DNA from: Verrucomicrobiaceae bacterium UBA1938
Lineage (GTDB): Bacteria > Verrucomicrobiota > Verrucomicrobiia > Verrucomicrobiales > Verrucomicrobiaceae
Reading direction: 5' to 3'
NCBI GenBank assembly: GCA_002336895.1
Contig: DDFC01000026.1
Location: forward strand, 1 to 64,000
DNA: 64,000 bases
Under the pieces are notes generated by a model. It saw nothing but the letters and a program-made list of their open reading frames with translations, ran no database searches and had not been told where the DNA came from. Each line of letters starts with the position of its first letter. Position 1 is the first letter of the stretch. A program made the position numbers and the translations under genes. Below are positions 44,529 through 53,079 of the stretch, piece after piece.

Positions 44529-45359
44529 ATGGCTGTTGCTTGCACTGTCCTAGGCTCGCGCGGATTTGTCGGCTCGCATCTCGTCAGTCATCTCCAGTCA
44601 CTGCCCGGAGTGGAAGTGCTGACCGACTCGACGGGTGAGGCGCTGCCGGGACATCTCGGCCATCTGTTCTACTGCATTGGCGTGACCACGGATTTTCGAA
44701 ATTCCCTGCACGGCACAATGCATGCGCATGTCGGCAAAGTCATGGATGTCTTCAAGATGCACGCCTTCGACTCCTTCACCTATCTCTCCAGCACGCGTGT
44801 CTATGAAAATGGCAGCTCTGGAGAGGAGGCCGCCTCTCTGTCCTCAGCCCCGTCCAGGCTGAATGATTTTTACAAGATCTCCAAGATTGCAGGTGAAGCC
44901 CTGTGCCTGACCCATTCTGCCAGCACGGTACGGGTTGTCCGGCTTTCAAATGTGCTGGGGCTTGAGCTGCCGCCGCTGACATTTGTTCCCAGCATTATTT
45001 GTGACGCCCTGAAAACCGGCAGGATCGACCTGGAAACGGCGCTCGAATCCGCCAAGGATTACATTGCCATGGAGGACGTGGTCACCATGCTGCCTAAGAT
45101 CGCCTTTAAAGGAGAGCAGAGGCTTTACAACCTCGCCTCAGGCGGGCAGACCACCCATGAGCAGATCACCACAGAAATCTGCAATGCCCTGGGGGTCTCT
45201 CTGCGTGTGAAAAAGGATGCGCCGCGTTCTCATTTCCCTGACGCCTCAATCGCGCGTGTCCAAAGGGAGTTTGATTTTCAGCCGCAGGAGGTGCTCCCGC
45301 TCGTGCGGCGGCTGTGTGTCCAGTATCAGGACTTTCAGCGTGAAAAACGCGGCCTCTGA
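44529..45359 (+). CDS. NAD(P)-dependent sugar reductase/epimerase
   Basis: A 276-residue extended short-chain dehydrogenase from the ATG at 44529; a TTG at 44502 would overlap the previous gene. The cofactor motif is LGSRGFVGSH. The catalytic region is TYLSSTRVYE and FYKISKIAGE (YxxxK). The following RVVRLSNVLG and EDVVTM segments are family-typical. It would reduce the 4-keto group to finish the CDP-deoxysugar, as the last of five clustered sugar enzymes. Confidence 0.82.
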   Translation: MAVACTVLGSRGFVGSHLVSHLQSLPGVEVLTDSTGEALPGHLGHLFYCIGVTTDFRNSLHGTMHAHVGKVMDVFKMHAFDSFTYLSSTRVYENGSSGEEAASLSSAPSRLNDFYKISKIAGEALCLTHSASTVRVVRLSNVLGLELPPLTFVPSIICDALKTGRIDLETALESAKDYIAMEDVVTMLPKIAFKGEQRLYNLASGGQTTHEQITTEICNALGVSLRVKKDAPRSHFPDASIARVQREFDFQPQEVLPLVRRLCVQYQDFQREKRGL

Positions 45360-45387
45360 CGCAGGTCTGCTCACTTCATAAATCAAA

Positions 45388-46551
45388 GTGTCGGTGAAGG
45401 CAAACAACAGCAAAAGGCAGGTCTGGCTGGATGTGCTGCGCTTTGTTGCCATCGTGCTTGTGCTTGGTGCGCACATGGACGAGTGCGGCCTTGGCGTGCA
45501 GCCATGGCTGAGATCCCTGGCCGAAGTCTGGCGCTGTGGTGGCTGGACCGGCGTGGACCTGTTCTTTGTGCTCAGCGGCTTCCTGGTTTCAGGACTCATC
45601 TTCTCCGAGCATGCGCGCACTGGCGATGTGGATTTGAAGCGGTTTTTGATCCGGCGCGGATTCAAGATTTATCCCGCGTTCTGGATCGTGATCGTCTTCA
45701 CCATCTTTTACAGGCTTCGAAATTATGGCGGGTGGATTCAGCCGAAGATGATCGTTGGCGAGCTTCTGTTTCTTCAAAACTATGTCGGCCGCCTGTGGAA
45801 CACCCACTGGTCGCTCGCAGTCGAGGAGCACTTCTATTTTCTGCTGGCGTTGGGTGTCGCACTCTCGCTGAAGCTGGCCCGCAGCAGGCGGCGGCAGCCT
45901 TTCCAGCATCTTCCCGCCTTGTTTGCCCTGGTTGCTGCATTCTGCCTCTCGGTCAGGTGGTATGACGGCACGCATTATGCCTTCGATGTGGAGCGTCACC
46001 TCATGCCCACCCATGCCCGGATGGACTCTCTTCTCTTCGGCGTGTTGATTTCCTGGGCATTGCAGAACAATCTCTGGAGCGGCGCCGGCTGGAGCGCCGG
46101 GCGGCGTCTGCTGCTCGTGCTCGCGGGAATGGCGCTTTATGTTCCGGCATTCATCTTTCCATTCATGGATTTTTGGTGGGTGCTGGCGTTCGGTGCCGTT
46201 GCCTTTTATCTTGGCGGCGGGCTGCTGATCATGGCCGGGCATGGCATCACCGCACACTGGCCCGCACCTCTGCGCCTGGCGGCGTTTGTGGGGGAGCATT
46301 CATACAGCATCTATCTCTGGCACATACCCTACAAGATGTGGATCAATCCACGCATCATGCGCCTGCTGCATGTTGAGGATGCATGGGGGGCGAGGACAGC
46401 GTGCTACATGGCAGGCTCCATTGTGACCGGATGTCTCCTGGCAAAGTTGATCGAGCGTCCGATGCTGATTTTGCGCGACAGATGGTTCCCGGCCAGAGGC
46501 AGGATGGCAGCCGCAGGCGCTGGCAATGAGACTCTTGCCGTGGCTTCCTGA
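45388..46551 (+). CDS. Acyltransferase 3 family protein (OafA-like)
   Basis: A 387-residue protein, GTG start at 45388. It has about ten membrane helices. The family signs are WLDVLRFVAIVLVLGAHMD at the start, WTGVDLFFVLSGFLVSGLIF, RRGFKIYPAFW and WNTHWSLAVEEHFYF. These integral membrane enzymes O-acetylate or otherwise acylate sugars of lipopolysaccharide or peptidoglycan. It lacks the SGNH domain found in the second acyltransferase at 53080. Confidence 0.87.
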   Translation: MSVKANNSKRQVWLDVLRFVAIVLVLGAHMDECGLGVQPWLRSLAEVWRCGGWTGVDLFFVLSGFLVSGLIFSEHARTGDVDLKRFLIRRGFKIYPAFWIVIVFTIFYRLRNYGGWIQPKMIVGELLFLQNYVGRLWNTHWSLAVEEHFYFLLALGVALSLKLARSRRRQPFQHLPALFALVAAFCLSVRWYDGTHYAFDVERHLMPTHARMDSLLFGVLISWALQNNLWSGAGWSAGRRLLLVLAGMALYVPAFIFPFMDFWWVLAFGAVAFYLGGGLLIMAGHGITAHWPAPLRLAAFVGEHSYSIYLWHIPYKMWINPRIMRLLHVEDAWGARTACYMAGSIVTGCLLAKLIERPMLILRDRWFPARGRMAAAGAGNETLAVAS

Positions 46552-46620
46552 AATGAGCGCCCCATGGCGGCGCCCGTCCTCCGCTGATTTGACATTCAAC
46601 AAGCTTTTGCAGTTCAGATC

Positions 46621-47928
46621 ATGCTCTTTTCAATAGTTATACCGACACGAAACCGTCCTGAATATCTGCCGGCAGCAGTGCGCTCCGCATTGCAGCAGGC
46701 TGATGCGGGCGAGTATGAGGTCATAGTGTTTGATAATGCCAGCTCCACACCCGCCTCAGTCACGCTTGGCTCCCTGGAAGGCTGCGCCAACCTGCGAATT
46801 GTCAGAGTGGAGGAGGCTTTGCCCATGCGTGATTCGTGGGAAACGGCGCTGGCGCTGGCAAACGGCGGCTTCGTGACAATTCTGGGGGATGACGACGCGC
46901 TTCTGCCCCATGCCGTCAAGGTGGGGCGTGAGCTTGCGCTGGCCCACGATGTTGAGGTGATCCGCTGGGACCGCGCCCACTACATCTGGCCGGGCAACAT
47001 TGATGAAGCCACAAACAACATATGCAAAATCCCGCTGGGCCGGACTGCATACAAAATGGACGGCCGCAAAACCCTGAAGGAAATAGGCCGTGCCAGTTTC
47101 ACTTACTCGGTAACCCCCATGATCTACAACAGCTGGGTCAAGGTGGAACTGATCCAGGCGATCAAAAGAAAAGCCGGCAGGATTTTTCATTCCACGTTTC
47201 CTGACGTGGATTCCGGCATCGCCATCGCCTTCTCCGCCAGGTGGTATCTCTCCCTCAATTTTCCCCTGGGCATTTGTGCGCAGTCGCCCAAAAGCAACGG
47301 TGCTCAGGCTCATGCCTTCAACAGGCAGCAGGCGGATGGAAGCGGGGGGCTTGAGGTCATCAACGACTTCAACAGGCTCAACAAAATCGCCCGGCTCACC
47401 AAATCCGATAATCATGTGGTGACATTGTGGGAGTCGATAGCCGACTCCTACAAGACCATGGCGGAAAAATTGCAGATTCCGGAAAGCGTTTTCAAGCTCG
47501 ACGAGCGTCAGATCGTCAAGCGCATCTTTGCCGAGGAGCTGCCCAAAATGCCTCTCGAAAAGAAGCACCTGTATCTTGAGAGGATTTCGAGCGGCGGGCA
47601 GCCTTTGAAATTTACTCCGGAAGAAATCAAGGTGGTGGCTGACAGCCTGAAAAACACAGAGCTGCTGAAGGACAGGCCCCCGAATCAGGGGTTTGATCCC
47701 TTTGAGCAGTATCTGACCATCGATTGTGCTCCGCTGGGCATTCAAGACCCCGCAGATCTTGCCCTTTTGATGGATAAATTGCTGGGATTAAAAATGATAA
47801 CCAGGAGCATCCTGATCGACATCCAGCCCAAAAGCTGGATGAAAAAAGCCAGGGACGCTGCTTACAGGATGATAAAATTGAAGGACACCGATTTAGCGAT
47901 TTCCAAGTTCCGGAAATCATCAGTTTGA
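46621..47928 (+). CDS. Glycosyltransferase family 2 with extended C-terminus (paralog 1)
   Basis: A 435-residue protein. The GT-A domain (about 1-230) has MLFSIVIPTRNRPEYL, EVIVFDNASS and TILGDDDALLP (GDDD at 89-92), then a distinctive VIRWDRAHYIWPG. About 200 further residues are helical and end PKSWMKKARDAAYRMIKL. The protein is clearly a paralog of the one at 49796-51124 along its whole length. The C-terminal part has no family I recognise and may hold an acceptor-binding or membrane-associating role. It is followed by the acetyltransferase gene at a TTGA overlap or a 17-base gap. Confidence 0.82.
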   Translation: MLFSIVIPTRNRPEYLPAAVRSALQQADAGEYEVIVFDNASSTPASVTLGSLEGCANLRIVRVEEALPMRDSWETALALANGGFVTILGDDDALLPHAVKVGRELALAHDVEVIRWDRAHYIWPGNIDEATNNICKIPLGRTAYKMDGRKTLKEIGRASFTYSVTPMIYNSWVKVELIQAIKRKAGRIFHSTFPDVDSGIAIAFSARWYLSLNFPLGICAQSPKSNGAQAHAFNRQQADGSGGLEVINDFNRLNKIARLTKSDNHVVTLWESIADSYKTMAEKLQIPESVFKLDERQIVKRIFAEELPKMPLEKKHLYLERISSGGQPLKFTPEEIKVVADSLKNTELLKDRPPNQGFDPFEQYLTIDCAPLGIQDPADLALLMDKLLGLKMITRSILIDIQPKSWMKKARDAAYRMIKLKDTDLAISKFRKSSV

Positions 47929-47945
47929 AACAAGCGGTCACAGGC

Positions 47946-48596
47946 ATGATCAGGCATATCGTTTTTTGGGGGGCAAGCGGCCATGCAAAAGTTCTGCGGG
48001 AGGCTGCATCCGCGCTGGGCTATCAACTGACGGCTTTGTTTGACAACAAAGCTGTCGAGCCGCCGTTTGCAGATGTCCCCCTGTTCCAGGGAAAGGAAGG
48101 CTTTGCCCGATGGCTGGGCTCCAAACCGTCCGGTCCAGTTTTTGGTCTGGCCGCCATTGGCGGTGAATGGGGCGCAGACCGCATGCAGCTGCAGCAGTTC
48201 ATGGCGGATCACGGCATTGAAATACCCACCTTGGTGCATCCTGCGGCGTTTGTTTCAAACGACGCCACTCTCGGCAGGGGCTGCCAGATTTTGGCGGGCG
48301 CCGTCATCACTGCCGCCGCCCGCCTGGGGCAGTCATGCATCGTCAACACAAAGGCCAGCGTAGACCATGAATGCCAGCTTTCGGATGGCGTTCACATCGC
48401 CCCCGGGGCAACGCTTGCCGGCTGTGTCCACGTCGGGGCCTGTGCCATGATCGGCGCCGGGGCCGTCGTGCTGCCCAGAATCCGCATTGGCGCCAATGCC
48501 ATCGTCGGTGCGGGTGCTGTCGTGACGCGGGACGTCCCGGACAATGCAGTGGTCATCGGAAACCCGGCGCGCTTTCATCGCTGGCGTTCTGCCTAG
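47946..48596 (+). CDS. NeuD/PglD-family sugar acyltransferase
   Basis: A 216-residue protein from the ATG at 47946; a TTG at 47925 would overlap the previous stop. The N-terminal Rossmann-like part reads IVFWGASGHAKVLREAA. The C-terminal hexapeptide helix has DATLGRGCQILAGAV, NTKASVDHECQLSDGVHIAPG and GAGAVVTRDVPDNAVVIGNP with the catalytic histidine in VDHEC. Such enzymes N- or O-acetylate amino sugars. It stands just before a sugar aminotransferase gene, the same pairing as in PglD/PglE. Confidence 0.87.
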   Translation: MIRHIVFWGASGHAKVLREAASALGYQLTALFDNKAVEPPFADVPLFQGKEGFARWLGSKPSGPVFGLAAIGGEWGADRMQLQQFMADHGIEIPTLVHPAAFVSNDATLGRGCQILAGAVITAAARLGQSCIVNTKASVDHECQLSDGVHIAPGATLAGCVHVGACAMIGAGAVVLPRIRIGANAIVGAGAVVTRDVPDNAVVIGNPARFHRWRSA

Positions 48597-48640
48597 CAGT
48601 CCATGCATGACGCGGATGAACATTGTAAGCTTTTGAATTT

Positions 48641-49765
48641 ATGACTAAGATTCCCGTTGCCGGGCCATCCATAACGCAGAAGGAAATTGACTGCGTCAAT
48701 GATGCCGTGACCAACGCCTGGTATGGCAATGCAGGCGTGTACCATGATCGTTTCGAAAAGCTTTTTGCCGAACGCACTGGCACAAAGCTGGCCATGGCGC
48801 TGCCTTCCTGCACCTCAGGCCTGCACCTGGCACTGGCCGCCCTGGGGATCACCAGCGGAGACGAGGTCATTGTCCCGGAGATTACCTGGATTGCAACCGC
48901 CGCCCCGGTGAGCTATGTGGGTGCCACACCTGTGTTTGTGGACGTGGATCCGGTAAACTGGTGCATCAGTCCGGACTCACTGGAGGCGGCCATCACACCG
49001 CGCACGAAGGCGGTCATCACCGTGGATCTCTACGGCAACATGCCCGACTACGACCGTCTCAGCGCCATTGCCGGCAGGCACGGTCTGAAGCTTGTGGAAG
49101 ACGCGGCGGAAGCCGTGGGGGCCTCCTACAAAGGAAGGCCGGCCGGCAGCTTCGGGGACGCCGGGGTGTTCAGCTTTCACGGTTCCAAGACCCTCACCAC
49201 CGGCGAGGGCGGGATGCTCGTCACCAATCAGCAGGCGCTCTTTGACCGGGCAAGCTTTTTGCGTGACCACGGCAGGAGGCCGGGGGACTTCAGCTTTGAA
49301 AATTCCGAGGTGGCTTTCAAATACAAGATGAGCTCCATGCAGGCCGCTCTTGGTTATGCCCAGACACTGCGGCTTGATGAGCTTATTGAGGCCAAAAGAC
49401 GGGCGTTTTCCTGGTATTATGAGCGTCTGAAAGACATTCCAAGCATCAGGCTCAACAACCCTGGCAGTGATGTGCTGGCGGCTTACTGGATGGTTTCCAT
49501 TGTCTGGGATCAGTCCCTTGGAATTGGAAAGAAGGATGTTCGGGACGCGCTGGCCGTGCATGGGGTCGACACGCGCCCATTTTTCAGCCCCTTGAGTTCT
49601 CTTGAGGCCTACCGTCACCTTCACGTTGAATCCGCCTGCCGGGAGCGCAATCCGGTCAGCTATGACCTGGCGAACAGCGGCATCAACCTCCCATCCTCAC
49701 TCACGATAACCGAGCAGGACATCGACCTCGTTTGCAAACATGTCCGGAACCTATTCTGCAAGTAG
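48641..49765 (+). CDS. DegT/DnrJ/EryC1 sugar aminotransferase (perosamine-synthase-like)
   Basis: A 374-residue PLP enzyme. It has IPVAGPSITQKEIDCV and SCTSGLHLALAALGI, VEDAAEAVGA with the cofactor aspartate (D154), and FSFHGSKTLTTGEGG with the Schiff-base lysine (K183). The sequence is closest in character to GDP-perosamine synthases, which aminate C4 of a 4-keto-6-deoxy sugar. No GDP-mannose 4,6-dehydratase gene is in the window, so the CDP-4-keto sugar made by RfbG is a possible alternative substrate. The product would be acetylated by the upstream NeuD-type enzyme. Confidence 0.88.
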   Translation: MTKIPVAGPSITQKEIDCVNDAVTNAWYGNAGVYHDRFEKLFAERTGTKLAMALPSCTSGLHLALAALGITSGDEVIVPEITWIATAAPVSYVGATPVFVDVDPVNWCISPDSLEAAITPRTKAVITVDLYGNMPDYDRLSAIAGRHGLKLVEDAAEAVGASYKGRPAGSFGDAGVFSFHGSKTLTTGEGGMLVTNQQALFDRASFLRDHGRRPGDFSFENSEVAFKYKMSSMQAALGYAQTLRLDELIEAKRRAFSWYYERLKDIPSIRLNNPGSDVLAAYWMVSIVWDQSLGIGKKDVRDALAVHGVDTRPFFSPLSSLEAYRHLHVESACRERNPVSYDLANSGINLPSSLTITEQDIDLVCKHVRNLFCK

Positions 49766-49769
49766 GGGC

Positions 49770-49782
49770 GGCCCGGCGGGCC
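49770..49782 (+). terminator. Short GC-rich hairpin after the aminotransferase gene
   Basis: GGCCC-GGC-GGGCC followed by TTT lies in the 30-base gap before the next gene. It could cause partial termination or pausing within the operon. The stem is short. Confidence 0.25.
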
Positions 49783-49795
49783 TTTCTGACTGACC

Positions 49796-51124
49796 ATGTT
49801 GTTTTCCATCATCATCCCCACTCGCAACCGGCCGGAGTATCTTGTCGGCGCGGTGCGCTCTGCGCTGGCTCAGGAGGACGCCGGCGAGTTTGAGGTCATT
49901 GTCTTTGACAACGCCAGCACGGTCCCCGCCAGCAACGCGCTGGCAGGTGTCTCAGATCCTCGCCTGACGGTTGTCCGGTCTGAGAATCCGCTCGCCATGC
50001 GCGACTCCTGGGAGCAGGCTCTGTCGCTGGCCCGGGGGGAGTATGTCACGATCCTTGGAGACGATGACGCTCTTCTTCCATCAGCTGTCAAAGTGGGGAG
50101 AAGACTCATTGAAGAACATGGCATCGCCATGCTGCGCTGGGACCGCGCTCATTATTACTGGCCGGGATACATCAACCCGGCGCTGGAAAACCTCTGCATG
50201 CTCCCCCTGGGGAAGACAATGTTCAAAGTGGATGGGCACTGGATTCTTGGCCAGCTGGGAAAGCTCAATCTGCCCTACTCGGTCACGCCAATGCTCAGCA
50301 ACTCCTGGATCAGGACAGATCTGATAGCCAGGGCCAGGGAAAAGAACGGTCGTTTTTTTCAGACAGCATCACCAGACGTGGACTCGGGCTTTATCCTGGC
50401 CTTCACCGCCCGCTGGTTTTACTGCCTCAACTTTCCGCTGAGCATCTGCGCCCAGTCATCCTGCAGCAACGGCGCGCAGGTGGCCGAGGGCTTTTTTGTC
50501 CAGAACAACGACTCCAAAAAAGATGAGCAGATGCTGGGGGCGGCAAACGACTATCACCGCCTGAACGAGCAGGCATCCATCGTCCTGGATTCCAATGCCG
50601 TGCAGACAATGTGCGTTTCCATCACCAACTCCTATGTTCAGCTGGCGGGGATCTTTGGGATCCCGGGACAGATCTTCCAGCTGGATTCCATCAGGGTGAT
50701 CGAAAAAGTCCTCAGCGAGGAATATCCGCTCATGAACGCCGGGCTGAGAAGCGCCTATGTGCAGTGCCTCAGGTCGCAGCTGGCAGATCGGCCGGGGCAG
50801 CTCGCGCGGCTTTTGAAAAAGGTGGAGGGAAAAACGGATGCCTCATTTGCTGCCCATGCGCTCAAGGCGCGCACGCGTCCGCGGCTTGGTTATGACGAAT
50901 ATCGCAAAATGCTGCTGCTGGACTGCGCAAAATTCTCTGTTTCCTCCGCAACGGAGCTCGCGGCCTTCCTCGACGGCATGCTGAATCTCGGTGACGAAGG
51001 CATGTCACTGGTTCGGGATTCACACCCGAAATCATGGATCCGCAACATCAGGGATCTCCTTTACAAGGTGGTCCGTCTCCGGGATTTCAACTTCAGGGTG
51101 TCCAGCTACCGGGCCGGAATCTGA
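49796..51124 (+). CDS. Glycosyltransferase family 2 with extended C-terminus (paralog 2)
   Basis: A 442-residue protein, paralogous to the one at 46621-47928: MLFSIIIPTRNRPEYLVGAV, ILGDDDALLPSAVKVGRR, LRWDRAHYYWPGYI, PDVDSGFILAFTARW and a matching tail PKSWIRNIRDLLYKVVRLRD. The two genes bracket the acetyltransferase and aminotransferase genes, so the pair may act on the amino sugar those enzymes make, for example adding it to two positions. Confidence 0.82.
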   Translation: MLFSIIIPTRNRPEYLVGAVRSALAQEDAGEFEVIVFDNASTVPASNALAGVSDPRLTVVRSENPLAMRDSWEQALSLARGEYVTILGDDDALLPSAVKVGRRLIEEHGIAMLRWDRAHYYWPGYINPALENLCMLPLGKTMFKVDGHWILGQLGKLNLPYSVTPMLSNSWIRTDLIARAREKNGRFFQTASPDVDSGFILAFTARWFYCLNFPLSICAQSSCSNGAQVAEGFFVQNNDSKKDEQMLGAANDYHRLNEQASIVLDSNAVQTMCVSITNSYVQLAGIFGIPGQIFQLDSIRVIEKVLSEEYPLMNAGLRSAYVQCLRSQLADRPGQLARLLKKVEGKTDASFAAHALKARTRPRLGYDEYRKMLLLDCAKFSVSSATELAAFLDGMLNLGDEGMSLVRDSHPKSWIRNIRDLLYKVVRLRDFNFRVSSYRAGI

Positions 51125-51139
51125 GTTGTTCATGTGAGT

Positions 51140-51165
51140 CCGGGCATGCTGTCATTTGTGCCCGG
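51140..51165 (+). terminator. Hairpin after the second glycosyltransferase paralog
   Basis: A perfect seven-base inverted repeat CCGGGCA / TGCCCGG with a 12-base loop lies 16 bases after the stop at 51124, in the 118-base gap before the next gene. No T-run follows. Confidence 0.3.
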
Positions 51166-51242
51166 CTGCCAGATGCCACAGGCATGCACCACATCACATC
51201 TTCGCCGCTCATGATTTCTCAAAATCTGACGCCTCCTGCTGC

Positions 51243-52271
51243 ATGAACGCGCATGCCTTGGTTTCAGTGGTGATTCCCACATACAATCGCGTGGAGCAGC
51301 TGCTCCGTGCGCTGGACTCAGTGGTGCGGCAGACCGTGCGGTTAAAAGAAATATGGGTGATCGATGATGCCTCCACAGACCCGGTGGAGGATGCGGTGCG
51401 CGCGTTTGCAGACAGGGCCGCTCCCAGTACGTGCCCGATTTTATATGAGCGCATGCAGGTGAACTCAGGGCAGGGGGCCTGCCGAAACCGCAGCCTTCGG
51501 CTCGTCAGCGGCGAATGGGTCGCTTTTCTGGATGATGACGACTGGTGGCTGCCCAATCATGTGGAGGCGCTTCAAAAGGCCTCTGCGGCAGGCGCTTCAG
51601 CTGTCGTCAGTCTGGCTGAGATACGCCCTGAGGGAGGCGTGCACGGCACCAAAACGTGGGGGCCCACACCTTTTCAAATGCAGCAGGCCGCGCGGATGCT
51701 TTTCCATGTGAATTATGTGCTTCCCAGCGCCAGCATGTTCCGCAGGGATGCGCTCATTGAGCTGGGCGGGATCGATGAGGCGCCTGAACTGCGGCGCGCT
51801 GAAGACTGGGACCTCGCGCTGCGTGGCATGGAGGCGGGCTGGGGCTTTGCCAGCACAGACACGGTCACCGTGATTTATACTGAGCCGGACAGGCAGGCTC
51901 TTCAAAAGCGGCACTCAACTTATCTTGCAGTCATGCACTGCCTTGTCAGGCACAAAGACTATGCTCTGGCTTCGGCGCAGGATCGCCGGCTGAGCCTCTG
52001 TTTTTTCGGCATCAAGGCGGTGCTGGACGGCTGCACGCTGGGGCTGCCGTCATACTGGGCGCCGCTGGACCTTGCCCGGCGGAGCATCCGCGGTGCTGCT
52101 GCATTCCAGTCCACGGCCCTGCTGCTGCTGGCCAGGGCGATGGCGTGCTGCCCCCCAGCCATGGCAGCGCTGCTGCTGCGGCTTTTGAAAAGGCAGGCTG
52201 CAGCTCTGGACGCCCAAAGAACAGCCATCCTGTCCGCTCCTTCCGCCCCGGCCCCGGCCTCCCAAGTTTAA
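51243..52271 (+). CDS. Glycosyltransferase family 2
   Basis: A 342-residue protein from the ATG at 51243; the frame is open to 51156, but that part covers the intergenic hairpin side. The GT-A signs are LVSVVIPTYNRVEQLLRAL, EIWVIDDASTD, WVAFLDDDDWWLPNH and RRAEDWDLALRGMEAG. The C-terminus is rich in leucine and alanine and may lie on the membrane. It is followed seven bases later by a methyltransferase gene. Confidence 0.85.
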   Translation: MNAHALVSVVIPTYNRVEQLLRALDSVVRQTVRLKEIWVIDDASTDPVEDAVRAFADRAAPSTCPILYERMQVNSGQGACRNRSLRLVSGEWVAFLDDDDWWLPNHVEALQKASAAGASAVVSLAEIRPEGGVHGTKTWGPTPFQMQQAARMLFHVNYVLPSASMFRRDALIELGGIDEAPELRRAEDWDLALRGMEAGWGFASTDTVTVIYTEPDRQALQKRHSTYLAVMHCLVRHKDYALASAQDRRLSLCFFGIKAVLDGCTLGLPSYWAPLDLARRSIRGAAAFQSTALLLLARAMACCPPAMAALLLRLLKRQAAALDAQRTAILSAPSAPAPASQV

Positions 52272-52278
52272 TCCAGTC

Positions 52279-53067
52279 ATGTCACAGCATTCCCCATCAC
52301 CTCGGAGATCACGATCAACGCCCAGCCCGCTGGGTGTCTTCCCCCGCTACCTGGAGAGAGCCGCCTCCGCAGGTTTTATGAAGCGCATTCTGCTGCGCTA
52401 TTTCCCCATGCATTTCCTGGAGGCTGCAAGTTTTGAGCTGAGGAATGCCATGCTGCGTCTTCTCGCACCGCTTCGTGCACGGCGTTTTCGTGGTAAAAAA
52501 GACCTGCTGGTGCAGGTCGGTTGCGGCTGCCACGGCCGCCCTGGCTGGGTCAATGTGGACTGCTTCCCCGGCAAAACCGTGAACTGCCTTTATGACATTC
52601 GCAGGGAGCTGCCTTTTGATGACTCATCGGTTCGCGGCATCTACAGCGAGCATGTGGTGGAGCATCTCGACTACACGCAGGAAATACCCGTCTTTCTGGC
52701 CGAATGCTATCGCTGCCTGGCGCCCGGCGGCATTCTTCGTATCATCGTTCCAGATGCGGGAAGATACCTCAAGGCCTACTGCGCTGGCGGGTGGTCGGAG
52801 TTTGTGCCGCTGCGTCCCCTGGTGGATGGCGCGGATCGCTGGTTCAAGCACAAGTACCACACACCCATGGAGCTGGTGAACGCCGTCTTCCGTCAGGGGC
52901 CGGAACATCACTTTGCCTACGATGCTGAGACCCTGGAGTTTGTGCTGCGTCACGCCGGGTTTACCAATGTCAAACAGCAGTCATTTGCCCAGTCTGCCGA
53001 CCCTGTCATGTGTCTCGACCTTGCAGATCGCGCCACTGAAAGCCTCTACATGGAAGCGGTGAAGTAG
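52279..53067 (+). CDS. Class I SAM-dependent methyltransferase
   Basis: A 262-residue protein. It has LLVQVGCGCHGRPGWVNVD as the SAM-binding region, then ELPFDDSSVRGIYSEHVVEH and RCLAPGGILRIIVPDAGRYL, the pattern of small predicted methyltransferases found in polysaccharide loci. The substrate is probably a sugar of the exported glycan. The first 70 residues are basic and unassigned. The acyltransferase gene starts 12 bases downstream. Confidence 0.83.
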   Translation: MSQHSPSPRRSRSTPSPLGVFPRYLERAASAGFMKRILLRYFPMHFLEAASFELRNAMLRLLAPLRARRFRGKKDLLVQVGCGCHGRPGWVNVDCFPGKTVNCLYDIRRELPFDDSSVRGIYSEHVVEHLDYTQEIPVFLAECYRCLAPGGILRIIVPDAGRYLKAYCAGGWSEFVPLRPLVDGADRWFKHKYHTPMELVNAVFRQGPEHHFAYDAETLEFVLRHAGFTNVKQQSFAQSADPVMCLDLADRATESLYMEAVK

Positions 53068-53079
53068 TCTGCATCCGGC

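Noticed and set aside
46589..46594. Perfect -35 hexamer TTGACA before the first glycosyltransferase paralog
   Set aside because: No acceptable -10 box lies 16-18 bases downstream, and the position is only 27 bases before the start codon.
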